Position numbers and translations under genes: made by a program. Source: ECT2AJA-044 sp965658225 (GTDB lineage Bacteria; Bacteroidota; Bacteroidia; Flavobacteriales; ECT2AJA-044). Taken from it: a DNA stretch of 64,000 bases. This document shows, one piece after another, positions 41,870 through 51,600 of this stretch; the first letter of the stretch is position 1; each line of letters starts with the position of its first letter. The notes under the pieces were generated by a model. The model saw only the letters and a program-made list of their open reading frames with translations. It did not search any database and was not told where the DNA came from. The stretch lies in assembly GCA_965658225.1 (NCBI GenBank), contig CBFHRK010000002.1, forward strand, positions 34,347-98,346, written 5' to 3'.

Positions 41870-42415
41870 ATGAGTGATTTCAAGAAATGGTATGTGGTTC
41901 GTGCTATCAGCGGGCAAGAGAAAAAGGTGAAAGGTTACATCGAGCAAGAAGTTGCTCGATTGGGCATGGAAGACCTTATTTCTCAAATTCTCGTTCCTAC
42001 TGAAAAAGTATTTCAAATACGAAACGGTAAGAAAGTAAGCAAGGAGCGCACTCATTATCCGGGTTATATAATGGTTGAAGTTCATCTGGTTGGTGAAGTA
42101 GAGCACGTAATTAAAGGAATCCCAGGAGTTATTGGCTTCCTTGGAGGAAAAGAAGGCGGAGCCGTTCCTCTTCGTGACAACGAAGTGAAGCGCATGCTAG
42201 GGCGCATGGATGAATTAGCGGATACAGATGAACAAATCAATATCCCATTCATCATTGGCGAAACAATTAAAGTTATCGATGGTCCATTCAATGGATTCAA
42301 CGGAACTATAGAAGAGATTAATGAGGAGAAGCGGAAGTTGAAAGTTATGGTTAAGATATTTGGCCGTAAAACTCCGTTGGAACTCAGTTATATGCAAGTT
42401 GAAAAAGAATCATAA
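41870..42415 (+). CDS. nusG: Transcription termination/antitermination factor NusG
   Basis: NusG binds RNA polymerase and links it to Rho or ribosomes. The 181-residue protein has the NGN domain (WYVVRAISGQEKKVKGYIEQ near residues 6-25, YPGYIMVEV near 63) and a KOW domain at the C terminus (VIDGPFNGFNGTIEEINEEK near 131-150). Length is normal. It lies 13 bases after secE and 76 bases before rplK. Confidence 0.97.
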   Translation: MSDFKKWYVVRAISGQEKKVKGYIEQEVARLGMEDLISQILVPTEKVFQIRNGKKVSKERTHYPGYIMVEVHLVGEVEHVIKGIPGVIGFLGGKEGGAVPLRDNEVKRMLGRMDELADTDEQINIPFIIGETIKVIDGPFNGFNGTIEEINEEKRKLKVMVKIFGRKTPLELSYMQVEKES

Positions 42416-42491
42416 TTATTGAAGTGAAAGTGAGTGAACAACGCTTCCTATGTTCGCTTAACGGAAACTTCGCATTTTAATACAAAGAAAG

Positions 42492-42935
42492 ATGGCTAAA
42501 GAAGTAGTTGGATTAATCAAGCTTCAAGTCCGTGGAGGTGCTGCAAATCCTTCTCCGCCCGTAGGTCCTGCCTTGGGTGCGAAAGGTGTGAACATCATGG
42601 AATTTTGCAAGCAATTCAACGGTCGTACCCAAGATAAAGCCGGAAAGCTCCTGCCAGTAGCAATTACTGTTTATGCTGACAAGTCTTTTGACTTCGTTAT
42701 CAAAACACCACCTGCTGCTGCTCAAATTTTGGAAGCAACCAAGTTGAAAAAAGGATCTGGGGAACCGAACCGTGCAAAGGTTGGAAAAATCACTTGGGAT
42801 CAAATCCGAGCGATTGCAGAAGATAAAATGCAAGATTTGAATGCATTTGAAGTAGAAAGCGCTATGCGCATGGTTGCCGGTACTGCGCGCAGTATGGGCG
42901 TTACAGTAACAGGTAAAGCTCCTTTTGAAGCATAA
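42492..42935 (+). CDS. rplK: 50S ribosomal protein uL11
   Basis: L11 forms part of the GTPase-associated centre of the large subunit. The 147-residue protein shows IKLQVRGGAANPSPPVGPAL near residues 9-28 and the C-terminal RNA-binding domain with GTARSMGVTVTG. The 76-base gap after nusG contains a weak imperfect hairpin (about 42432-42460) that could serve L1 regulation, but I cannot support a specific site. Confidence 0.97.
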   Translation: MAKEVVGLIKLQVRGGAANPSPPVGPALGAKGVNIMEFCKQFNGRTQDKAGKLLPVAITVYADKSFDFVIKTPPAAAQILEATKLKKGSGEPNRAKVGKITWDQIRAIAEDKMQDLNAFEVESAMRMVAGTARSMGVTVTGKAPFEA

Positions 42936-42947
42936 TAAATTAGTGAC

Positions 42948-43655
42948 ATGGCGAAGTTGACAAAAAAACAAAAAGAGGCACAGTCACTGATCGAGTCGAA
43001 CAAACTCTATTCATTGACCGAAGCTTCAAATCTGATTAAAAAGATCACCAATACTAAATTTGACGCATCAGTAGATGTGGCTGTTCATTTAGGTGTTGAT
43101 CCTCGTAAAGCGAACCAAATGGTTCGTGGAGTAGTTACTCTTCCACACGGAACAGGAAAAGATATTAAAGTTCTTGCTTTAGTTACTCCTGATAAAGAAG
43201 CTGAAGCGAAAGAGGCTGGAGCAGATTACGTAGGGATGGATGAATACATTGATAAAATCAAAGGTGGTTGGACCGATGTAGACGTTATTATTACCATGCC
43301 AGCGGTAATGGGGAAAATCGGACCGTTAGGTCGTGTACTTGGACCTCGCGGTCTGATGCCAAATCCTAAAACGGGAACGGTTACCATGGATGTCGCTAAG
43401 GCTGTTACCGATGTAAAATCGGGTAAAATTGACTTCAAAGTAGATCGTTATGGAATCATTCATGCGTCTGTAGCGAAAGCTTCTTTCGAGTCAGGTAAGA
43501 TCACGGAAAATACCCGTGAACTTCTTCAAACGATTATTAAACTCAAGCCAACGGCGGCTAAGGGGGCATATGTGAAAAGCATTTTCCTAAGCAGTACCAT
43601 GAGCCCAAGCGTTGCTATCGATCCTAAGTCGATCAGCGGAACAGCGGCTGAATAA
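42948..43655 (+). CDS. rplA: 50S ribosomal protein uL1
   Basis: L1 binds 23S rRNA at the mobile stalk and represses its own operon in many bacteria. The 235-residue protein has VDVAVHLGVDPRKANQMVRG near residues 42-61 and LGPRGLMPNPKTGTV near 132-146. It lies 12 bases after rplK. Confidence 0.97.
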   Translation: MAKLTKKQKEAQSLIESNKLYSLTEASNLIKKITNTKFDASVDVAVHLGVDPRKANQMVRGVVTLPHGTGKDIKVLALVTPDKEAEAKEAGADYVGMDEYIDKIKGGWTDVDVIITMPAVMGKIGPLGRVLGPRGLMPNPKTGTVTMDVAKAVTDVKSGKIDFKVDRYGIIHASVAKASFESGKITENTRELLQTIIKLKPTAAKGAYVKSIFLSSTMSPSVAIDPKSISGTAAE

Positions 43656-43666
43656 TTAGATTCATC

Positions 43667-44191
43667 ATGACCAAGTCAGAAAAAAACCAAGTCATTGAGG
43701 ATTTGACCCAAACGCTGATAGATAACAAAAACATCTATTTAGCTGATATTTCGGGATTGAATGCCGATGCTACGAGTCGCTTACGCCGTCTTTGCCACAG
43801 TCGCAAAATCAGCTTGAGCGTAGTAAAAAATACCCTTCTTAAGAAAGCAATGGAGAAATCAGGACTCGATTTCGAGCCTATGTTTGATCTATTGAAGGGT
43901 AATACATCGATCATGATTGCTGAAGCGAGTAATGCGCCGGCAAAATTGATCAAAGAGTTCCGTAAAAAGAACGACAAACCCTTGTTGAAAGGAGCATTTG
44001 TAGAAGAAGCAATCTACATTGGCGATGATCAACTTGAGGCGTTAACCAGTCTTAAATCTAAGGAAGAACTTATTGGAGACATCATCATGTTGTTGCAGTC
44101 ACCAATGAAGAATGTGATTTCTGGATTGCAAGGTTCCGGTGGCCAAAAGGTTGCAGGAATCCTTAAAGCACTGGAGGAACGCGCACAATAA
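43667..44191 (+). CDS. rplJ: 50S ribosomal protein uL10
   Basis: L10 anchors L7/L12 dimers to the large subunit stalk. The 174-residue protein has the N-terminal string YLADISGLNADATSRLRRLC near residues 25-44 and KNTLLKKAMEKSG, and a C-terminal helix for L12 binding. It starts 11 bases after rplA, so there is no room for a long L10 leader here. Confidence 0.96.
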   Translation: MTKSEKNQVIEDLTQTLIDNKNIYLADISGLNADATSRLRRLCHSRKISLSVVKNTLLKKAMEKSGLDFEPMFDLLKGNTSIMIAEASNAPAKLIKEFRKKNDKPLLKGAFVEEAIYIGDDQLEALTSLKSKEELIGDIIMLLQSPMKNVISGLQGSGGQKVAGILKALEERAQ

Positions 44192-44254
44192 CCCTGTACG
44201 CACTCTTGCTTCCCATATAGAGAACGTTAATTAGAATTTTAATTTTTAGAAAAA

Positions 44255-44632
44255 ATGGCAGATATTAAAGAACTAGGAGATTCACTAGTGAACCTTACAG
44301 TAAAAGAAGTAAGCGAATTAGCTGATTACCTTAAAGCAGAGTACGGAATCGAACCAGCAGCAGCAGCTGTTGCCGTAGCCGGACCGGCTGCAGGTGGTGG
44401 AGAAGCCGCTGGTGAAGAGCAAACCGAATTTGACGTAATTTTGAAAGCCGCAGGTGGTTCTAAATTAGCAGTTGTAAAACTGGTAAAAGAATTGACTGGT
44501 CTCGGTTTGAAAGAAGCGAAAGAAGTTGTTGATAGCGCTCCTTCTCCAGTAAAAGAAGGCATCGCTAAAGACGAAGCAGAATCGTTGAAAGCTCAGCTTG
44601 AAGAAGCTGGTGCTGAGGTTGAGCTTAAGTAA
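44255..44632 (+). CDS. rplL: 50S ribosomal protein bL12 (L7/L12)
   Basis: The 125-residue stalk protein has an N-terminal dimerisation helix, an Ala/Gly-rich hinge (EPAAAAVAVAGPAAGGGEAA) near residues 32-51 and the C-terminal domain TEFDVILKAAGGSKLAVVKL near 57-76. It recruits translation GTPases. A 63-base gap separates it from rplJ and a long hairpin from rpoB. Confidence 0.97.
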   Translation: MADIKELGDSLVNLTVKEVSELADYLKAEYGIEPAAAAVAVAGPAAGGGEAAGEEQTEFDVILKAAGGSKLAVVKLVKELTGLGLKEAKEVVDSAPSPVKEGIAKDEAESLKAQLEEAGAEVELK

Positions 44633-44655
44633 GCTCACGAGCTTTACCCTATAAA

Positions 44656-44706
44656 GGTTTAGGTCTTTTGGAGATGAAAGTGTCTCCATTAGACCTAGAC
44701 CCTTTT
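44656..44706 (+). terminator. Long hairpin between rplL and rpoB (attenuator or processing site)
   Basis: GGTTTAGGTCT pairs with AGACCTAGACC and the inner GGAGA pairs with TCTCC, giving a stem of about 16 pairs with one internal loop, followed by TTTT. The same place in E. coli holds an attenuator and RNase III site, which lowers rpoB relative to rplL; the same role is inferred here. Confidence 0.7.
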
Positions 44707-44750
44707 GTGTTTAGTTCCTTACTTTTTTCTCTAATCAAATTTTAAGTCCA

Positions 44751-47700
44751 TTGGCTACTACACGCACTCCCGAAAGAATATCATTCGCAAGTATTAAGAG
44801 TCAGCTCGGGTATCCCGACTTTCTCGACATCCAATTGCAGTCGTTCGTCGATTTTTTCCAGTTGGATACCAAATCGGAAGACCGCACAGATGAAGGTCTT
44901 TATCGCGTATTCGCGGACAATTTCCCGATTACCGATACAAGAAATCAATTTGTCTTGGAATTTCTCGACTACTTTATCGATCCACCTCGCTACTCCATTG
45001 AGGAGTGTATCGAGCGCGGTTTAACTTACAGTGTGCCATTAAAAGCACGCTTGAGGTTGTATTGTACGGATCCAGAGCACGAGGATTTCGAAACAATTGT
45101 ACAGGATGTATTCTTGGGGCAAATTCCATACATGACTCCACGCGGAACCTTTGTTATCAATGGTGCCGAACGAGTTATTGTATCGCAGCTGCACCGATCA
45201 CCTGGTGTATTCTTCGGACAGTCGTTCCACGCGAATGGAACAAAATTATACAGCGCTCGAATCATTCCTTTTAAAGGATCTTGGATTGAGTTCGCTACCG
45301 ATATCAATAGCGTTATGTACGCATACATTGATCGGAAAAAGAAATTGCCGGTTACTACTTTACTCCGTGCCATCGGATATGAACGAGATAAGGATATTCT
45401 CGAGATTTTTGACTTGGCGGAAGAGTTTAAAGTATCAAAAAGCGGATTGAAAAAAGTACTTGGTCGCAAATTAGCGGCGAGAGTATTGAAGACGTGGGTA
45501 GAAGATTTCGTGGATGAAGATACTGGTGAAGTAGTATCGATTGAACGGAATGAAGTAATTCTTGACCGTGAAACCGTATTAGACAAAGAACACATCGATG
45601 AAATTATCGATGCTGATGTGAAGACCATACTTCTTCATAAAGAAGATATAAAGTCGTCTGATTACGCGATCATTCACAACACACTACAAAAGGATCCAAC
45701 GAACTCTGAAAAAGAGGCCGTTGAACATATTTACCGTCAATTGAGAAATGCCGAGCCGCCCGATGAAGAAACGGCGCGCGGAATTATCGATAAATTGTTC
45801 TTCTCGGAGTCGCGCTACAACTTAGGTGAAGTAGGTCGTTACCGATTGAATAAAAAATTGAATATCGACATCGCTAGCGATGTACAGGTATTGACGAAAG
45901 ACGATATTATTTTAATCATCAAGTATCTGATCGAACTGGTTAACAGTAAGGCGGACGTTGATGATATTGACCACTTGAGTAACCGTCGTGTACGTACGGT
46001 TGGTGAGCAGCTGGCGAATCAATTCTCCGTTGGTTTGGCACGTATGGCTCGTACCATTCGTGAGCGAATGAATGTTCGTGACAACGAAGTGTTTACCCCA
46101 ATTGATCTTATTAACGCGAAGACGTTGTCTTCTGTGATTAATAGTTTCTTTGGAACGAATCAGCTTTCTCAGTTCATGGATCAAACGAACCCACTCGCGG
46201 AAATTACGCACAAGCGTCGTTTGTCTGCACTCGGGCCAGGTGGTCTATCAAGAGAACGTGCTGGTTTCGAGGTACGTGACGTTCACTACACGCATTACGG
46301 ACGTTTGTGTCCGATTGAAACGCCGGAGGGACCTAACATTGGACTTATTTCTTCACTTTGTGTTTTCGCAAAGGTGAACAAAATGGGATTCATTGAAACT
46401 CCTTACCGCAAAGTAACTGAAGGTAAAGTAGACCTTAAGGCGGATGCCATTTATTTGAGTGCCGAAGAAGAAGATAAGAAAGTTATTGCTCAAGCAAATG
46501 CTCCTATCGACGCCAAAGGGGCTTTTGTAAATAATAGAATTATTGCTCGTGATGAAGGTGATTTCCCGGTACTTGAACCAAGTGAAATTGACTTTATGGA
46601 CGTAGCTCCTAACCAAATTGCATCGATTTCTGCCTCATTAATTCCTTTCTTGGAACACGATGATGCGAACCGTGCTTTGATGGGATCAAACATGATGCGC
46701 CAAGCCGTTCCTTTGATGCGTCCAGAAGCTCCGATTGTGGGTACTGGATTAGAGCAACAGGTTGCGCGCGATAGCCGTGTATTGATTAATGCTGATGGCG
46801 ATGGTGTTGTGGAGTATGTAGATGCTCAGAAGGTTGTAATTAAATACGACCGCACGGAGGATGAAATTCTTGCGAGCTTTGATCATGAAGACACGACCTA
46901 CTGGTTGACGAAATTCTTAAAAACGAATCAGGGAACAAGTATTAACTTGAAGCCGATCGTTCGTAAAGGAGATCGCGTTTCTAAAGGAGATGTCCTTTGT
47001 GAAGGATATGCAACTCAATTAGGTGAATTGGCATTAGGACGTAACCTCAAGGTTGCTTTCATGCCATGGAAAGGGTATAACTTCGAGGATGCGATTGTGA
47101 TTAGCGAACGCGTTGTACGTGAAGATATCTTTACCTCGGTTCACATCGATGAGTATACACTTGAAGTAAGAGATACAAAACTAGGTCAAGAAGAGTTAAC
47201 AGCTGATATTCCAAACGTAAGTGAGGAAGCGACCAAAGATTTGGATGAGAACGGAATTATTCGCGTGGGGGCTGAAATTAAGCCCGGCGATATTCTAATA
47301 GGTAAAATCACGCCGAAAGGCGAGAGCGATCCTTCTCCAGAAGAAAAATTACTTCGTGCAATTTTTGGAGACAAGGCCGGGGATGTAAAAGATGCTTCAA
47401 TGAAAGCACCTCCTTCATTGAACGGAGTTGTTATTGACAAGAAACTCTTTTCACGTGCGATTAAGGACAAGAAAGCGAGAAGCCAGGACAAAGAAGTTCT
47501 TCTTCAATTAGACGAGCAGTTTAATGTGGAAATGGCTGAGCTTAAATCCAAATTGCTCGATAAGTTACTCGTTGTTGTGAGCGGAAGAGCTTGCCAAGGA
47601 GTAGTGAATGAACTGAATGAAGAAGTAATCAAGAAAGGAACGAAGTTTACCCAAAAACTTCTTACCAGTATTGATGACTTCACGGTTTTGAGTCCAGAGA

Positions 47701-48563
47701 AATGGACAACGGATGACCACAAGAATGAGTTGGTGCGCAACATGTTGCACAACTACAAAATCAAGGTAAGTGACTTGCGCGGTTTATTCAAACGCAAGAA
47801 GTTTACAGTGAGCGTAGGGGACGAGTTACCAGCGGGAATTGTTCGATTGGCTAAAGTTTATATCGCGAAAAAGCGCAAGCTTAAAGTAGGAGATAAGATG
47901 GCGGGTCGTCACGGAAACAAGGGTATTGTATCCAGAATTGTACGTGATGAGGATATGCCGTTCTTGGAAGATGGAACACCCGTGGATATTGTATTGAATC
48001 CACTTGGGGTACCTTCTCGTATGAACTTGGGTCAGATTTATGAAACTGTTCTTGGATGGGCGGGTGAGCGCCTAGGTTTGAAGTTTAATACGCCTGTATT
48101 TGACGGAGCCTCGCTTGACGATATCAACCATTATACAGACAAAGCGGGGATTCCGCGCTTCGGACATGCGTACTTGTACGATGGAGGAACGGGAGAGCGT
48201 TTCCACCAACCAGCGACCGTAGGTATGATATACATGCTTAAACTGGGTCACATGGTAGATGACAAAATGCATGCTCGTTCGATTGGACCGTACTCTTTGA
48301 TTACGCAACAGCCCTTGGGTGGTAAAGCTCAATTTGGGGGTCAGCGTTTCGGAGAGATGGAGGTTTGGGCTCTTGAAGCCTTTGGAGCCTCTAATATCCT
48401 TCGGGAGATATTGACAGTTAAGTCCGATGATGTCATCGGTCGTGCCAAAACGTACGAAGCGATTGTGAAAGGAGATTCCTTGCCAGAGCCGGGAATTCCT
48501 GAATCATTCAACGTATTGTTGCATGAATTGAAAGGACTTGGACTTAACGTAACACTGGATTAA
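44751..48563 (+). CDS. rpoB: DNA-directed RNA polymerase subunit beta
   Basis: The 1270-residue beta subunit has all expected regions: RpoB protrusion and lobe, the rifampicin region FFGTNQLSQFMDQTNPLAEI near residues 465-484 with THKRRLSALGPGGLSRERAG, GLISSLCVFAKVN, and the C-terminal GGKAQFGGQRFGEMEVWALE near 1190. The start codon is TTG at 44751 (MATTRTPERISF), fitting the usual N terminus. In the rifampicin cluster I see no obvious resistance substitution by eye (Q, D, H, R and S positions are kept). Confidence 0.98.
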   Translation: MATTRTPERISFASIKSQLGYPDFLDIQLQSFVDFFQLDTKSEDRTDEGLYRVFADNFPITDTRNQFVLEFLDYFIDPPRYSIEECIERGLTYSVPLKARLRLYCTDPEHEDFETIVQDVFLGQIPYMTPRGTFVINGAERVIVSQLHRSPGVFFGQSFHANGTKLYSARIIPFKGSWIEFATDINSVMYAYIDRKKKLPVTTLLRAIGYERDKDILEIFDLAEEFKVSKSGLKKVLGRKLAARVLKTWVEDFVDEDTGEVVSIERNEVILDRETVLDKEHIDEIIDADVKTILLHKEDIKSSDYAIIHNTLQKDPTNSEKEAVEHIYRQLRNAEPPDEETARGIIDKLFFSESRYNLGEVGRYRLNKKLNIDIASDVQVLTKDDIILIIKYLIELVNSKADVDDIDHLSNRRVRTVGEQLANQFSVGLARMARTIRERMNVRDNEVFTPIDLINAKTLSSVINSFFGTNQLSQFMDQTNPLAEITHKRRLSALGPGGLSRERAGFEVRDVHYTHYGRLCPIETPEGPNIGLISSLCVFAKVNKMGFIETPYRKVTEGKVDLKADAIYLSAEEEDKKVIAQANAPIDAKGAFVNNRIIARDEGDFPVLEPSEIDFMDVAPNQIASISASLIPFLEHDDANRALMGSNMMRQAVPLMRPEAPIVGTGLEQQVARDSRVLINADGDGVVEYVDAQKVVIKYDRTEDEILASFDHEDTTYWLTKFLKTNQGTSINLKPIVRKGDRVSKGDVLCEGYATQLGELALGRNLKVAFMPWKGYNFEDAIVISERVVREDIFTSVHIDEYTLEVRDTKLGQEELTADIPNVSEEATKDLDENGIIRVGAEIKPGDILIGKITPKGESDPSPEEKLLRAIFGDKAGDVKDASMKAPPSLNGVVIDKKLFSRAIKDKKARSQDKEVLLQLDEQFNVEMAELKSKLLDKLLVVVSGRACQGVVNELNEEVIKKGTKFTQKLLTSIDDFTVLSPEKWTTDDHKNELVRNMLHNYKIKVSDLRGLFKRKKFTVSVGDELPAGIVRLAKVYIAKKRKLKVGDKMAGRHGNKGIVSRIVRDEDMPFLEDGTPVDIVLNPLGVPSRMNLGQIYETVLGWAGERLGLKFNTPVFDGASLDDINHYTDKAGIPRFGHAYLYDGGTGERFHQPATVGMIYMLKLGHMVDDKMHARSIGPYSLITQQPLGGKAQFGGQRFGEMEVWALEAFGASNILREILTVKSDDVIGRAKTYEAIVKGDSLPEPGIPESFNVLLHELKGLGLNVTLD

Positions 48564-48569
48564 TAAAGC

Positions 48570-48597
48570 ATTCATCCTGCCGCGAGGCAGGGTGAAT
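48570..48597 (+). terminator. Perfect hairpin between rpoB and rpoC
   Basis: ATTCATCCTGCC and GGCAGGGTGAAT form a 12-bp stem (one wobble) with a GCGA tetraloop, followed by TGTCTTTTT. It begins four bases after the rpoB stop and looks like a terminator or processing element inside the rpoBC operon. Confidence 0.7.
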
Positions 48598-48626
48598 TGT
48601 CTTTTTAACAAAATAAATTCTTGATC

Positions 48627-51600
48627 ATGGCGATGAGAAAAGAGAACAAACCCAACAGTAACTTTTCAACTATTACGATTAGCCTCGCTTCTCCAGAGAA
48701 GATTTTGGAAGACTCGTGGGGAGAAGTACTGAAACCTGAAACGATCAATTACCGTACCCACAAACCGGAACGTGATGGTCTTTTCTGCGAGCGTATTTTC
48801 GGTCCTGTAAAGGATTACGAATGCCATTGCGGTAAATACAAGCGTATTCGTTACAAGGGAATTATTTGTGACCGTTGTGGTGTAGAAGTAACTGAGAAAA
48901 AAGTACGTCGTGAGCGTATGGGGCATATCAATTTGGTTGTTCCAGTTGCTCATATCTGGTATTTTAAATCTCTACCAAACAAAATTGGATACTTATTGGG
49001 CCTTCCGACGAAGAAGCTCGATATGATTATTTACTACGAACGCTATGTAGTAATTCAAGCCGGTATTGCTCAAAATGTAGATGGAGAGCCACTTCAGTTA
49101 ATGGACTTCTTAACCGAAGAAGAGTACCTGGATATCTTAGATACTATTCCGGCCGAAAATCAGTATTTGGATGATTCGGACCCAAATAAGTTTATCGCGA
49201 AAATGGGTGCCGATGCCTTGCACGATTTGTTGCGCAACATCGACTTATTAGCCCTTTCTGCTGATTTGCGTCATAAAGCAAACACAGAAACATCGCAACA
49301 GCGTAAGAATGAAGCCTTAAAGCGTCTTCAAGTTGTTGAAGCATTCAGAGACGCTAATAACCGCATGGATAACAATCCAGAATGGATGATCATGAAGGTG
49401 GTCCCAGTTATCCCTCCAGATCTTCGTCCGTTAGTGCCCCTAGATGGAGGTCGTTTTGCAACTTCTGATTTGAACGACTTATATCGACGTGTAATTATTC
49501 GTAACAATCGTTTGAAGCGATTGTTAGAGATTAAAGCACCTGAGGTAATTCTTCGTAATGAGAAGCGTATGTTGCAAGAGGCTGTAGATAGCTTGTTCGA
49601 CAACACGCGTAAGGCAAGTGCTGTAAAGACGCAAAGCAACCGTGCTTTAAAGTCATTATCTGATAGCCTTAAAGGAAAGCAAGGTCGTTTCCGTCAAAAC
49701 TTATTGGGTAAGCGTGTTGATTATTCAGCGCGTTCGGTAATTGTTGTTGGACCGGAATTGAAGATGTACGAATGTGGTCTTCCGAAAGGAATGGCGGCTG
49801 AGTTATATAAGCCATTTATCATCCGCAAGCTCATCGAGCGGGGAATTGTGAAAACGGTTAAATCGGCTAAGAAAATTATTGATCGTAGAGACCCAGTAGT
49901 ATGGGATATCTTGGAAAATGTTTTAAAAGGACATCCTGTTCTTTTGAACAGAGCCCCGACGCTTCACCGCTTGGGTATTCAAGCTTTCCAGCCTAAATTG
50001 ATCGAGGGAAAAGCGATTCAATTACACCCATTGGTATGTACGGCATTTAACGCCGATTTCGATGGTGATCAGATGGCGGTTCACTTGCCATTAGGTAACG
50101 AAGCGATTCTTGAGGCGCAAGTTTTGATGCTGGCCTCTCACAATATTTTGAATCCTGCGAACGGTGCGCCAATTACGGTACCGTCTCAGGATATGGTACT
50201 TGGATTGTATTACATGACGAAGCTTCGTCATTCGACCAAGACCCGCGTAGTTAAAGGGGAAGGTCTTACTTTCTATTCTCCTGAAGAGGTAAGTATTGCG
50301 TATAATGAAGACCGTGTAGAATTGCACGCTCCAATCAAAGTACGTACGCATGATCTTTCTCACGGAGAGTTGAAAGAAATGATAATCGAAACTACTGTAG
50401 GTCGCGTTCTCTTTAATGAGGTCGTACCAGCAGCTGTAGGTTATATCAATGAGGTCTTAACTAAGAAAGCGCTTCGTGGAATTATCGCTCGTGTATTGAA
50501 ACAAACGAGTTTGCCCGAAGCAGCGGCTTTCCTTGACGATATCAAACAACTCGGATATGGAATGGCCTTCCGTGGCGGATTGTCATTCAACTTGGGTGAT
50601 GTAATTATTCCTGAAGAGAAAGAAGAGATGGTGAAGAGTGCAATCGAACAAATCGAAGGCATCACCGGAAATTACAACATGGGATTAATCACCAATAACG
50701 AGCGTTACAATCAAGTTATTGATGTTTGGACAAATACAAATGCCCGTTTGACAGAACGCGTAATGGAGCGTTTAACCACCGATGACCAAGGTTTCAACAG
50801 TATCTTTATGATGCTTGATTCAGGAGCTCGTGGTTCAAAAGAGCAAATTCGTCAGTTGTCTGGAATGCGTGGTTTGATGGCTAAGCCTCAAAAATCAGGT
50901 AGTTCAGGGGGTGAAATTATTGAGAATCCGATTCTTTCGAACTTTAAAGAAGGATTATCTATTCTTGAGTACTTTATCTCGACACACGGTGCACGTAAAG
51001 GTCTGGCCGATACGGCGTTAAAAACGGCCGATGCTGGTTACCTTACTCGTCGTTTGGTGGATGTGGCTCAAGATGTTATCATTTCTGAGGTTGATTGCGG
51101 TACACTCCGCGGTCTAAGTACTGCGGCGCTTCGTAAAAACGAGGATATTGTAGAGAGCTTGTACGATAGAATTGTCGGACGTAATTCTTTAAGCGATGTA
51201 TTCGATCCCAATACGGATGAATTAATTGTTGCCTCTGGAGGTATGATTACCGAAGAAATTGCTGAGGAAATTGACAACGCGGGAATTGAAATGGTTGAAA
51301 TTCGTTCGCCATTAACCTGTGAGTCGAGCAAAGGAATTTGTTCTAAATGTTATGGACGTAACCTCGCAACAAATAACCTCGTTCAAAATGGAGAGGCTGT
51401 TGGTGTAATTGCGGCTCAGTCTATTGGAGAGCCAGGAACACAGTTAACACTTCGTACATTCCACGTTGGGGGTACCGCCTCGAACATTGCCGAAGAATCG
51501 ACAATGTTGGCGAAATTTGAAGGAACGGTTGAGTTCGATGAGCTCCGAACTGTTGATGGTCAAAAAGACCCAGTAACAGGAGTACCGGAGAAAATCGTAA

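Noticed and set aside
42416..42491. L1-binding or riboswitch-like leader before rplK
   Set aside because: Only a weak imperfect hairpin is visible, and I could not match it to a known L1 site.
45026..45628. 200-residue minus-strand reading frame inside rpoB
   Set aside because: It mirrors the rpoB coding strand and has low-complexity Ser/Asn-rich sequence typical of shadow frames.
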